This document shows, piece after piece, positions 1 to 7,865 of a DNA stretch of 22,837 nt. How positions within the stretch are numbered: position 1 is the stretch's first letter; each line of letters begins with the position of its first letter. The position numbers and the translations under genes are program-made. The notes beneath the pieces are model-generated. The model was not told the origin of the DNA. It saw only the letters and a list, made by a program, of their open reading frames with translations, and searched no databases. Source of the stretch: a virus; the IMG/VR virus record IMGVR_UViG_3300009840_000002, positions 1 to 22,837 of that record. One strand, written 5' to 3'.

Positions 1-221
1 AGGCTCCACTCCGCGGGGACCAGGACGACAAACTCATCGCTGTCGGGCAGGTGAAACGTCACCGGCTGGTAGAGCGCCTTCGTATAGCTCACCGTCTCGG
101 CGGTCAGGCTCTCGATCGGCCGGGCGGGGATGGGCGGCCTGAGCGCGACCTCAAGAAACGACTGACCGTCCCAGTGGGCGACCTGGCCGGCGGCCGGGCC
201 GCCGATGATGTTGACCCTCAT
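1..221 (-). CDS. Partial hypothetical phage protein, cut by the window edge
   Basis: Reading leftward from the ATG at 219-221, an open frame of 73 codons runs off the left edge, so the C-terminus is missing. The product starts MRVNIIGGPAAGQVAHWDG and contains short beta-rich stretches (FLEVAL, VTFHLP, EFVVLVP). Small phage proteins opening with an 'I-x-GGP-x-x-G' motif are common, but no function is known to me. A GGGGAGAG Shine-Dalgarno sequence lies just upstream of the ATG on the minus strand. The plus-strand frame over the same bases is Arg/Pro-rich and looks like a shadow. The gene diverges from the capsid gene at 393, an unusual orientation inside a rightward late module. Confidence 0.65.
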   Translation of the reverse strand, partial: MRVNIIGGPAAGQVAHWDGQSFLEVALRPPIPARPIESLTAETVSYTKALYQPVTFHLPDSDEFVVLVPAEWS

Positions 222-231
222 CTCTCTCCCC

Positions 232-268
232 AAGAGTGCATCCCGCCCCCCGGGGGGGTGGGTTAGAG
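232..268 (+). repeat. Dispersed spacer repeat, copy A, with G/C-run hairpin
   Basis: The 13-mer AAGAGTGCATCCC at 232-244 is followed by a C-run facing a G-run (CCGCCCCCC then GGGGGGGTGGG), which can fold into a GC-only stem with one bulge. The same 13-mer followed by a similar hairpin occurs at 13268-13304, and a split version at 15478-15530. This copy sits in the 171-bp spacer between the divergent gene at 221 and the capsid gene at 393. No gene or clear sigma-70 promoter is visible in the rest of that spacer. The hairpin lacks a T-tract, so it is not a textbook intrinsic terminator. Confidence 0.6.
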
Positions 269-392
269 CGAGAGCACGGCCCGCATAGGCCCGTTCAAGC
301 TCCGAGGGCCCGCAAGGACATACCCGACGACGAGCGCGGCGGACACACCTGGCTGAGGTCCGACACCTCCCCTCTTGCCAGGATCATTCGCC

Positions 393-1250
393 ATGAGCGC
401 GACAATCTCCAACAGCTTCGCTGCCCAGTTCGAGGCCGAAGTTCATACGGCCTATCAGCGGATGGGCTCGAAGCTGACCAACTGCGTGCGGAAGAAGAAC
501 AACGTCAAGAACACCACGACCTTCCAGAAGATCGGGAAGGGCTCGGCCGGTCAGAAGACCCGCCACGGCAACGTTCCGACGATGTCGCTCGACCACACGC
601 CCCTCACCGCGACCCTCGCCGACTACTACGCTGCGGATTACGTCGACAAGCTCGACGAGCTCCGCATCGAGCACGACGAGCGGGCCGTGGTCGCCAATGC
701 GATTGCCGGCGCGATGGGCCGCAAGTCCGACCAGATCCTCTTCGAGACGATGGACACCTGCACCAGCGTCACGTCCGAGGGCGGCACCGTCGGCCTCGCG
801 ACCGCAGCCTCGCGCGCCAAGATCGAGACGGTGTTCGAGTCTTTCGGCAACAACGACGTGCCGGATGACGGCGAGCGTTATGCCGTGATCGCCCCGTCGG
901 CGTGGATCGACCTGCTCACGCAGGCCGCCTTCACCTCCGCGGACTACATCAAGTCCGAGGACCTGCCGTTCCAGGGCGGCATGGTGGCCAAGCGCTGGCT
1001 GTCGTTCATGTGGTTCGTCCACTCCGGCGTGCCGGTCGTGTCGACCACGATCCGGAAGAACTACTTCTTCCACAAGACGGCGCTCGGCTTCGCCAGCGGC
1101 CAGGACGTGAAGTCGGAGATCAACTACATCCCGGAGAAGGTCGCTCACCTCGTGACCGCCTACCTCCAGCAGGGTGCGGTTCTGATCGACAACAACGGCA
1201 TCTACGAAGTCCAGTCCTACGGCGCCACCTCGTTCTCGGGCGGCGAGTAA
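393..1250 (+). CDS. Major capsid protein
   Basis: This 285-aa protein is the likely major head subunit. Its sequence fits the HK97-fold 'phage capsid protein' family seen in podoviruses (PF19821-like). The N-terminus is short (SATISNSFAAQFEAEVHTAYQ). A central helical stretch (DELRIEHDERAVVANAIAG) follows, and the C-terminal part has the pattern 'FFHKTALGFASG ... EKVAHLVTAYLQQGAVLIDNNGIYEV', typical of capsid A-domains. I chose ATG 393, preceded by AGGA at 381-384, over an in-frame TTG at 375 that has no better ribosome site. No scaffold gene is visible upstream within the window. The putative decoration protein follows after a 59-bp spacer holding a hairpin. The assignment rests on family resemblance and on position ahead of the tail tube genes. 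Confidence 0.85.
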   Translation: MSATISNSFAAQFEAEVHTAYQRMGSKLTNCVRKKNNVKNTTTFQKIGKGSAGQKTRHGNVPTMSLDHTPLTATLADYYAADYVDKLDELRIEHDERAVVANAIAGAMGRKSDQILFETMDTCTSVTSEGGTVGLATAASRAKIETVFESFGNNDVPDDGERYAVIAPSAWIDLLTQAAFTSADYIKSEDLPFQGGMVAKRWLSFMWFVHSGVPVVSTTIRKNYFFHKTALGFASGQDVKSEINYIPEKVAHLVTAYLQQGAVLIDNNGIYEVQSYGATSFSGGE

Positions 1251-1258
1251 TCCCACAG

Positions 1259-1280
1259 CCTGGGGGAGTGATCCCCCGGG
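1259..1280 (+). terminator. Stem-loop between capsid and decoration genes
   Basis: CCTGGGGG (1259-1266) can pair with CCCCCGGG (1273-1280) around the loop AGTGAT, giving an 8-bp stem with one T-G wobble. A pyrimidine stretch CTCTTTT follows at 1288-1294. It may be a leaky terminator or an RNA-stabilising or processing hairpin that sets the dose of the genes on either side. No experiment or search supports the role. Confidence 0.5.
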
Positions 1281-1309
1281 CCCTGATCTCTTTTGCAAGG
1301 ATTGCCACG

Positions 1310-1558
1310 ATGGCATTCGCACAGACCGGCCTTCGCAAGGTTGCCGAAGGTCTCTTCATCTACTCGGCCGGCGCCGACACTGCCGCCACGGTCATCGCGT
1401 CGGGCTACTTCAGCACCGTCACCAAGCAGCTCAAGCAGGGCGACGTGATCCTCATCCTCGGCAACACGCTCGCTTCGATCGACGTCGCGTTCGTGAACTC
1501 GGCCACCGGCGCGACCACGGTCACGACCGTCGCGGTCGAGGGTGTCACCGCCACCTAA
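1310..1558 (+). CDS. Small putative head decoration protein
   Basis: The product is 82 aa, begins MAFAQTGLRKVAEGLFIYSA and ends in TVAVEGVTAT. It has no cysteine and is rich in Ala, Thr and Val, as expected for a compact beta structure. Proteins of this size and style ('GL-x-x-x-A-x-G-L-x-x-Y ... GYF ... L-x-x-GD-x-I') often sit directly after podovirus capsid genes and are presumed decoration or head-stabilising subunits; I infer that role from position. ATG 1310 was chosen because AAGG precedes it by about 10 bases and the upstream part of the open frame is an Arg-rich shadow of the capsid gene. It is bracketed by two GC hairpins, which suggests separate expression control. Confidence 0.75.
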   Translation: MAFAQTGLRKVAEGLFIYSAGADTAATVIASGYFSTVTKQLKQGDVILILGNTLASIDVAFVNSATGATTVTTVAVEGVTAT

Positions 1559-1566
1559 TGACGATC

Positions 1567-1589
1567 GGGGGGCGCCATCCGCGCCCCCC
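1567..1589 (+). terminator. Perfect 9-bp GC stem-loop after the decoration gene
   Basis: GGGGGGCGC (1567-1575) and GCGCCCCCC (1581-1589) are perfect inverted repeats around the loop CATCC. No T-run follows (ACTCTCC), so it may act as a pause, an RNase-processing site or a 3'-end stabiliser rather than a strong terminator. It separates the highly expressed head genes from the tail genes. Confidence 0.55.
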
Positions 1590-1621
1590 ACTCTCCACAC
1601 GAATACACATCTGGGGCATCG

Positions 1622-2191
1622 ATGGCCGACACCGATATCGACATCTGTTCGCGTGCCCTGGTCCTGCTCGGCGAAGCGCCGATCACCTCTTTCAATCAGA
1701 ACACCACGGCCTCGCGCACCGCGAAACTGCTCTACGAGGCGACCGTCACCGACCTGCTCGGCGGCCGGCGCTGGCACTTCGCGCAGACCACCGCGCAGAT
1801 GTCGCGGCTCGCGGCCGAACCCGTCTCTGACTGGGATGCCGAATACACCCGCCCCTCGGGGGCGCTGGTGGTTCACCGCGTCACCATCGACGACGTGCCG
1901 ATCGAGTTCGAGCTCGGCGAGAACACCATCCGCTGCAACGCGGATGAGACCAACGAGGTCTACTGCACCTACACGGTCCGCACGCTCGAGGCCTACTGGC
2001 CGCCGTACTTCCGCGGTGCCGTCGAGAAGGAGCTCGCGGCCCGCTTCGCCTTTCCCGTGACCGCCCAGGAGGCGCTCGCCGCCAAGGCCCAGACGCTCGC
2101 CGATCGCGCGCTGCGCCAAGCCCGGCTGCTCGACAGCCAGTCCCAGACCGCCCCGACCGTGCGCCAGAGCCGGTTCAAGTCGGCACGCTGA
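1622..2191 (+). CDS. Tail tubular protein A-like head-tail adaptor (T7 gp11-like)
   Basis: This 189-aa protein is close to the 196 aa of T7 gp11. The N-terminus DIDICSRALVLLGEAPITSF, followed by a Tyr/Leu-rich helix and 'GGRRWHFAQTTAQM', is the hallmark pattern of gp11-like gatekeeper/adaptor proteins. These form a ring between portal and nozzle. A long helical C-terminus (VEKELAARFAFPVTAQEALAAKAQTLADRALRQARLLDSQ) also fits. The gene is followed by its usual partner, the tubular protein B gene, with a one-base TGATG overlap that suggests coupled translation. The start ATG 1622 has only a weak upstream TGGGG. Confidence 0.85.
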   Translation: MADTDIDICSRALVLLGEAPITSFNQNTTASRTAKLLYEATVTDLLGGRRWHFAQTTAQMSRLAAEPVSDWDAEYTRPSGALVVHRVTIDDVPIEFELGENTIRCNADETNEVYCTYTVRTLEAYWPPYFRGAVEKELAARFAFPVTAQEALAAKAQTLADRALRQARLLDSQSQTAPTVRQSRFKSAR

Positions 2192-4392
2192 TGTCCCGCA
2201 TTCACACGGTCCAGACGAACTTCTCGAGCGGGGAGATCGACCCCGACATGCGCGTGCGCGTCGATACCGGCGCCTACCAGAACGGGGCGCGCACCCTGAC
2301 CAACGTGCGCATTCTCAACACCGGCGGCGTCGAGCGCCGGCCCGGCACCTGGACGGTCGCGCCGCTGCCCGGCCTGTGCCGCCTCGAGCGCTTCGTCTTC
2401 GACCAGGACGAGGTTTATATCTTCGCGTTCCGCGCCAGCCATTGCACGATTTACGATGCCGACGGCGTCGAAATCGATGACGTGGCGGGCAACTGGACCG
2501 CCGACGAGGTTTGGGAGCTGACCTTCGCGCAGCTCGCCGACACGATGTTCGTGTTCCACCCCGACAACAAGCCGCGTGTCATCACCCGCACCGGGCTGAC
2601 CACCTTCACGGCGAGCTACATCGACTTCGAGAACTCGCTCGACAACACGAAGACCTATCAGCCCTATTACAAGTTCGCGGCGGAGACGATCGCGCTCAAG
2701 TCGTCCGCGCTCTCCGGCGCTGGCGCCACCATCACGGCCTCGGCTGCGGTCTTCACCGCCGACCACGTCGGGGTGCGGCTGCGCATCTACGGCGTCGAGG
2801 TCGCGGTCACGGCCTACACGAGCTCGACCCAGGTCACGGGCACCCTGAAGGGCAAGATCCGGGCGCTGCTGGAGCCCGATCCGTACAAGGTCACGAAGGG
2901 CTCGACGACAGTCATCTGCACCCACGTCGCGCACGGGCTCGCCGACGGCGACACCATCACGCTGGCCGGCTCGAACGACACCGGCGGCATTGCCTCGGCC
3001 GATCTCAACGGCGCCCGGACCGTCAACGTCATCGACGAAAACTCGTATTCGTTCACGGCGGGCGGCTCGGCGACGAGCTCGGTCGACGGCGGCGGGCCGT
3101 CGGTGTCGTTTAACGCCGTCAACCTGTGGACCCGGGCCTGGGACGAGGCCGCCTACTCGAACGCCCGCGGCTGGCCGTCGGCCGGCTGCTTCCACGCGAA
3201 CAGGTTCTGGATCGGCGGCGGCTACGAGCTGCCAGCCGCCCTGTTTGGCTCGAAGGTCGGACGTTATCTGAACTTCGATCTCGGCTCGGCGGGTGAAACC
3301 GATGGGATCGGCGTCATCATCGGGCAGGATCGGGTGGTCTCCATTCGTCATATCTGCTCCTCCAAGCACCTGCAGATCTTCACCGACGCCGCGGAATACT
3401 ACATCCCGAACCCGCAAGAGCAGCCGACGACGCCGCTCAACATCCGGGCCGAGAAGGCGACGCCTTACGGGATCTCGTCGATCAACCCTTACGTCTTCGA
3501 CGGCGCCACGATCTTCGTGCAGCGCTCGAAGAAGGCGGTGCGCGAGTTCATCTACTCCGATCAGGAACGCCAGTACGCCGCCAACCCGCTGTCGCTGGCC
3601 GCGACCCACCTTTTGACCGGGCCGCGCGATCTCGCGGTGGTCTATGGCACCGAGGACCGGCCCGAGCAGTACGCGATCATCGTCAACGACGACGGCACCC
3701 TGGCGGTTCTGCACTCGCAGCGCGTCGAGCGCCTGGCCGGCTGGGTGCGCTGGACGACCTTAAGCGAGGACGGCACCACCAACGGGTTCCAGTCGGTGAC
3801 GGTCATCGACGGCACGATCTGGGCCTGCGTCCACCGCCGCGGCGCCTACTGGCTCGAGCGCTTCGACACCTCCGGCACTCTGACGCTCGACGGCGCGGTC
3901 AGCCTGTCGGCCGCCTCGAGCAAGGTCTGGAGCGTCGGGACGTGGGGCGCGTCGGGCACGGCGTCGATCGTGTCGCGGCGCGAGGACGATGACGACAGCC
4001 AGGTCTGCTACTCGTTCGGCTCGCTCACCGTCGCGGCGAGCGCGGTGACGCTGCCGGCCGCCGTCGACAACATCATCATCGGCGACGACTACGGCATCGA
4101 GATCGAGACGCTGCCGCCGGCGATCCAGACCGACGCCGGCACGCTGCTCGGTGACAAGAAGCGGATCGTCAAGGCGAAGGTCGCGGTGTCGGACACCATG
4201 CAGCTCGTGGTCGGCGGTGACGAGATGATCCTGCGCGCCACCACCGACGACCTGTCGCTGCCGCCGGTCGCGCTCACCGGGTACTACGAGTTCACGCAGC
4301 TCGGCTATCTCGAGGAGCCGACGATCACGTTCACGCAGGACGACGCGCTGCCCATGCGCCTGATGGGTGTCGTGATGAAGGTTTCGGTCTGA
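2191..4392 (+). CDS. Tail tubular protein B-like nozzle protein (T7 gp12-like)
   Basis: This 733-aa protein should form the tail nozzle through which DNA leaves. The N-terminal motif 'NFSSGEIDPDMRVRVDTGAYQNGARTLTNVRILNTGGVERRPGT' is the conserved opening of gp12-like nozzle proteins. Later motifs (NRFWIGGGYELP, QIFTDAAEYYIP, VREFIYSDQERQYAANPLSLAATHLL) match the same family. Around residues 228-305 there is an inserted beta domain with 'HGLADGDTITLAGS ... LNGARTVNVIDENSYSFTAGG', which automated pipelines often label a ubiquitin-activating E1 FCCH-like domain. Here I read it as a structural Ig/beta insertion, not a ubiquitin enzyme. The start overlaps the stop of the adaptor gene, and the stop overlaps the start of the next gene. 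Confidence 0.87.
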   Translation: MSRIHTVQTNFSSGEIDPDMRVRVDTGAYQNGARTLTNVRILNTGGVERRPGTWTVAPLPGLCRLERFVFDQDEVYIFAFRASHCTIYDADGVEIDDVAGNWTADEVWELTFAQLADTMFVFHPDNKPRVITRTGLTTFTASYIDFENSLDNTKTYQPYYKFAAETIALKSSALSGAGATITASAAVFTADHVGVRLRIYGVEVAVTAYTSSTQVTGTLKGKIRALLEPDPYKVTKGSTTVICTHVAHGLADGDTITLAGSNDTGGIASADLNGARTVNVIDENSYSFTAGGSATSSVDGGGPSVSFNAVNLWTRAWDEAAYSNARGWPSAGCFHANRFWIGGGYELPAALFGSKVGRYLNFDLGSAGETDGIGVIIGQDRVVSIRHICSSKHLQIFTDAAEYYIPNPQEQPTTPLNIRAEKATPYGISSINPYVFDGATIFVQRSKKAVREFIYSDQERQYAANPLSLAATHLLTGPRDLAVVYGTEDRPEQYAIIVNDDGTLAVLHSQRVERLAGWVRWTTLSEDGTTNGFQSVTVIDGTIWACVHRRGAYWLERFDTSGTLTLDGAVSLSAASSKVWSVGTWGASGTASIVSRREDDDDSQVCYSFGSLTVAASAVTLPAAVDNIIIGDDYGIEIETLPPAIQTDAGTLLGDKKRIVKAKVAVSDTMQLVVGGDEMILRATTDDLSLPPVALTGYYEFTQLGYLEEPTITFTQDDALPMRLMGVVMKVSV

Positions 4393-4958
4393 TGGGAATG
4401 GAAAGCCTGATCTTCGGCGGGCTCTCCGCGATCGGCGGCATGATGTCGTCGGGCGCCGCGAACCGCGCCGCCAAGCAAAATACGCTCTCGGCGATCATGG
4501 AGCTGCAGGGCCAGTACCAGCAGGTCAATACCCAGAACGAGCAGCTGCTGCAGGAGGTCGACCTCATCCGCATGAACGCGGAGGGGCAGTTCAACGAGCG
4601 CTACCAGCAGCTCCAGGACGTCAAGGAGAACAACCGGCTGTTTGTCGCGACCTCCGGGCTGTCGACGAACCAGTCCGAGCAGGTCGCCTCCGAGGTGTCG
4701 GACCGCAAGGCCTACAACGACATCGGCGCGATCGAGTTCTCGGCCGCCGCGCAGCGCCGCAACATTTCGCAGCAGATCAAGGTCAACCGCGACTCCTTAA
4801 AGTTCGCCGGCTTCAAGGCGGCGGGCTCGATCCAGAACTCCGTGCACCACGCGCAGGGCGTCGCGCAGCAGGCCGTGCTGTCGACCGTCTCGTCGCTGTT
4901 CAAGTACGCCCCGCCCGGCACCTTCGGCGCCGGCTCCGGCATGAAGACCTACCCATAA
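4392..4958 (+). CDS. Internal virion protein, T7 gp14-like
   Basis: This 188-aa protein is near the 196 aa of T7 gp14, the internal protein ejected into the outer membrane during infection. The N-terminus (LIFGGLSAIGGMMSSGAANRAAKQN) is a Gly/Ala/Met-rich amphipathic or membrane-inserting segment. A long Gln-rich helix (LQGQYQQVNTQNEQLLQEV) and the family-like stretch 'NNRLFVATSGLSTNQSEQVASEVSDRKAYNDIGAIEFSAAAQRRNI' follow. It starts in a TGATG overlap with the nozzle gene. A second ATG two codons later is possible. Position between the nozzle gene and two very large proteins matches the T7 order 12-14-15-16. Confidence 0.78.
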   Translation: MGMESLIFGGLSAIGGMMSSGAANRAAKQNTLSAIMELQGQYQQVNTQNEQLLQEVDLIRMNAEGQFNERYQQLQDVKENNRLFVATSGLSTNQSEQVASEVSDRKAYNDIGAIEFSAAAQRRNISQQIKVNRDSLKFAGFKAAGSIQNSVHHAQGVAQQAVLSTVSSLFKYAPPGTFGAGSGMKTYP

Positions 4959-4970
4959 GGACGTTTAAAA

Positions 4971-7865
4971 ATGTCACGCGGCTTCGGCATGGTGGTGGAC
5001 GAGGACAAGCAGGTCGTGCGCCAGACCGGCGTCGGTCAGGGCTTGATCCGCGGGTTCAACACGAACCTGCCGACCGCGGATAACAGCCAGCTCATCAATG
5101 CCGGCAAGTCATTGCAAGGCGTCGCCGACGACCTGTTGCGCCTGACCGGCACCGAGGCGGCCGAGAAGGCGGCGCGGGAAACCAAGATCGGCCAGGACGC
5201 CGACGGCAATTACATCCGGCCCGAGACCCCGATGATGGGCCTCGCGCTGCGCGGTCACTTCAACAAGATCGTCGATCAGTCGTTCATCGAGCGTGTTCAC
5301 CAGGACCTCTCGGCCGACCTCAACCAGATCCAGACGGACCACTTTCAGGATCCCCAGGTGGCCGGGCCCAAGATGACCCAGGCCGTGACGGCGCGGCTCA
5401 ACAAGGTCGGCGACGAGGGGTTGAAGAACCAGCTCGGCATGCTCGCCGGCCGTGACGTCAACGAGCGCATGCGCTCGATCTCGACGACCCGCGCGCACAT
5501 GGATTTCCGCAACGAGGTCGAGCACCTCGACTACACCATGAAGTCGCATACCGACCGCTACTTCTCGGCGCTGACCGTCGGCGATCCCGAGAAGGCGGCC
5601 GAGGAGATGGAGCTCATCCGCAACGCGCAAGGCCGCAAGATCGGCATGGGCGTTGACGGTCCTTTCGCGATGGAGAAGGTCACGGACGACCTGCGCCAGA
5701 TGGGAGCGGCGGCGAAGATCTACCGGGTGCTGGAGCAGAAGCTCGAGGACGGCACGCTGACCGAACAGCACTTCCGGCTCTATTCGGCCTGGCTCGCCGG
5801 CGGCGGCTCCGACGAGGACAAGCTCGATGGCGTGACCAAGCGCGGGATCTTTGAGCAGATGCCCTCCGAGAAGGTGAGGGATCACCTGCGCTCCAAGCTC
5901 GGGGCGATCTATGAGCGGTACAAGGTGGCGGCCGGCGCACGGGCCACGGCCAACGCCGACGAGGTCCTCGAGAGCCACTGGAAGACCGTCGGCCGCGGCC
6001 AGCTTCCGCGCGGCGCCAGCGAGGATGACTTTCAGGGCTGGTATCAGCGCCGGTTCGGCAGCGAGCTGACCCCCGAGGGGATCCAGAAGGCCTTCGCGGT
6101 TTCGGGCGACGTGCCCCAGACCATGATCAAGAAGGCGTTCGAGGGCGTGCGCGTCGGTGGCGCCGAGAAGGCCAAGCAGCTGCTGCAGGTCTACAACACG
6201 CTGGCCACGCTGCCGACCCCGGACGGCGGCACGACCTCCGCGAAGCTCGCCGGCATCAACGATAGCGATGCGGCCTTCATGTACCACTTCGCGCAAGGCC
6301 GGACGACCGACGGCCTCAACGACAAGGAAGCCGCCGAGAAGGCGGAGGCCATGGTCGCGCGGGGCGAGAAGGAGTGGAAGGAGAACAGCCAGCCGCTGGC
6401 GATTATCCGCGAGGCGCTCGGCCGCGATCCCACGATCACCGCCTATTCGGGCGGCGTCACCAATGCCGCCGTGAAGGCCCGCGTGTTCGCCAAGGCCAAG
6501 GAGCTCGACGACGGCGGCGCCCAGGACCTCGACCCGCGCGCCGAGACGGTGTTTCTCGGCGCCGTCGCGCGTCGGGTGGCGCTCGGGCAGCCGCTCGAGC
6601 AGGCCACGGCCGGCGCGCTGGCGACGTTTCACAAGACCTGGACCTACGACGAAAGTCTGTACAGCGGCGGCGCGAAGGGCCGCTGGGTCCCGAACGGGAC
6701 CTCGGTGCCGAAGATCCCCGACGTGACGGGCCGGCGTGCTGACACCGACGATTACATGAAGCCGATCGTCGCCGCGCTGTTGCGCGCCAAGCCCGACCGG
6801 ACGCAGCCCAAGGACGAGGAAGCCGCGGTCAAGGATTACGCCCGCTGGATCCCCAAGGTGCAGCAGGGCAACTACGACAAGGACGGCAAGCTCGTGAAGG
6901 GCTCCGGCATCGACATCAGCGATGGCGAGTGGGGCAAGAACATCAAGGCGGTCCCGGCGACCGAGGGCGGCAACGCCGGCAACCCGACCTTTAACCTGAT
7001 TTACACATTCCCCGACGGCCGCGGGCTCGTGCTGCGCGACCACGAGCTCAAGCCGGTGAAGATCCAGCTTGGCGAGGAAGCGCGGGTTCAGAGCAAGGCG
7101 GCCGTGGACTACCTCAACAAGCCGGGCGGCTACGAGGCAGACCTTCGGCGGGCCCAGACCGCGGGAACCAAGTGGGGCGTGTCGGACATCCCCGACCTGC
7201 TGGCGGGGCGCACGCCTGGAACCTACGGCAAGCCGGCCCCTGGGGGGGTGGTTCTCGACCGGGTCATCGTGCGCGAGGATCCGGCCGCGATCAAGGATCC
7301 CGGGATCGTCTCGAAGGGCGGGACCGGCGGCCGGCGCCGCGGCTTTGCGCCCGACCGGGTCAACGATGGCTCGCCGGAGCTGTTCGGCCCCTCGGCCGAC
7401 CTCGAGGCCGACGACGCCCGCTTCGTGGTGCAGAACTTCGCGATCGACGAGCGCCGCAAGCAGCAGGTGCTGAACATGCACCCGGGCTTCGCCAAGGCGG
7501 TGGCGGCCGGCGTGAGGGACATGCCGCCCGAGGTGCGCCGGGTGTTCCGGGTCGTCTCGGCGCACCGCAGCCACGAGCTGCAGCAGCACCTCTGGGACAA
7601 CGAGGTCGCCGAGCGCGGCTCGTGGGCGGCCGCCCGCGCGGCCGGGATGGTCGCGCAGCCGGGCCGCTCGAACCACGAGCGCGGTCAGGCGATCGACATC
7701 GACCGGCGCTCACCCGGCGCCTCGGCGGCGATCGAGTGGTGGCACGCCAATGCCGAGAAGTACGGCCTGTTTTTTCCGATGAAGCGCGAGCCCTGGCACA
7801 TGGAGCCGATCCGCAAGGTGCCGGTCGCGTCGAACGACCCGGACGGGGACGACCTCTATGGATGA
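4971..7865 (+). CDS. Internal virion protein (gp15-like position) with C-terminal M15 peptidase
   Basis: This 964-aa protein takes the place of T7 gp15. Residues 1-840 are mostly charged and helical with no family I recognise. The last ~120 residues are an M15 (VanY / L-Ala-D-Glu peptidase type) zinc peptidase. It shows 'VVSAHRSHELQQHLW', then SNHERGQAIDID with zinc ligands H902 and D909, then EPWH with E940 as likely catalytic base and H943 as third ligand. All three ligands are present, so the domain looks active. I infer that it cuts peptidoglycan crosslinks or stem peptides during DNA entry, as a virion-associated lysin. AAGGA at 4957-4961, overlapping the upstream stop, serves ATG 4971. 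The 3' end overlaps the next gene by 8 bases. Confidence 0.82.
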   Translation: MSRGFGMVVDEDKQVVRQTGVGQGLIRGFNTNLPTADNSQLINAGKSLQGVADDLLRLTGTEAAEKAARETKIGQDADGNYIRPETPMMGLALRGHFNKIVDQSFIERVHQDLSADLNQIQTDHFQDPQVAGPKMTQAVTARLNKVGDEGLKNQLGMLAGRDVNERMRSISTTRAHMDFRNEVEHLDYTMKSHTDRYFSALTVGDPEKAAEEMELIRNAQGRKIGMGVDGPFAMEKVTDDLRQMGAAAKIYRVLEQKLEDGTLTEQHFRLYSAWLAGGGSDEDKLDGVTKRGIFEQMPSEKVRDHLRSKLGAIYERYKVAAGARATANADEVLESHWKTVGRGQLPRGASEDDFQGWYQRRFGSELTPEGIQKAFAVSGDVPQTMIKKAFEGVRVGGAEKAKQLLQVYNTLATLPTPDGGTTSAKLAGINDSDAAFMYHFAQGRTTDGLNDKEAAEKAEAMVARGEKEWKENSQPLAIIREALGRDPTITAYSGGVTNAAVKARVFAKAKELDDGGAQDLDPRAETVFLGAVARRVALGQPLEQATAGALATFHKTWTYDESLYSGGAKGRWVPNGTSVPKIPDVTGRRADTDDYMKPIVAALLRAKPDRTQPKDEEAAVKDYARWIPKVQQGNYDKDGKLVKGSGIDISDGEWGKNIKAVPATEGGNAGNPTFNLIYTFPDGRGLVLRDHELKPVKIQLGEEARVQSKAAVDYLNKPGGYEADLRRAQTAGTKWGVSDIPDLLAGRTPGTYGKPAPGGVVLDRVIVREDPAAIKDPGIVSKGGTGGRRRGFAPDRVNDGSPELFGPSADLEADDARFVVQNFAIDERRKQQVLNMHPGFAKAVAAGVRDMPPEVRRVFRVVSAHRSHELQQHLWDNEVAERGSWAAARAAGMVAQPGRSNHERGQAIDIDRRSPGASAAIEWWHANAEKYGLFFPMKREPWHMEPIRKVPVASNDPDGDDLYG

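Noticed and set aside
222-392. A short coding frame in the spacer before the capsid gene
   Set aside because: Plus-strand frames continue as shadows of the capsid gene, and the best minus-strand frame is only 26 codons without a ribosome site.
1993-3714. 573-codon minus-strand open frame opposite the nozzle gene
   Set aside because: It is low-complexity Arg/Val/Gly-rich text, antisense to a recognisable gp12-like gene. Other long antisense frames (10648-12216, 12586-13416, 13235-14446) are rejected for the same reason.
6627-6633. GTTTCAC resembling a parS half-site
   Set aside because: The right half (AAGACCTG) does not match, and it is an ordinary coding stretch.
5109-7676. 855-codon open frame on the minus strand opposite the M15-containing gene
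   Set aside because: Its product is rich in Arg, Leu, Gly and His with no motifs, as expected for the complement of a G/C-ending coding frame. The plus-strand frame has the M15 motifs and clear gene junctions.
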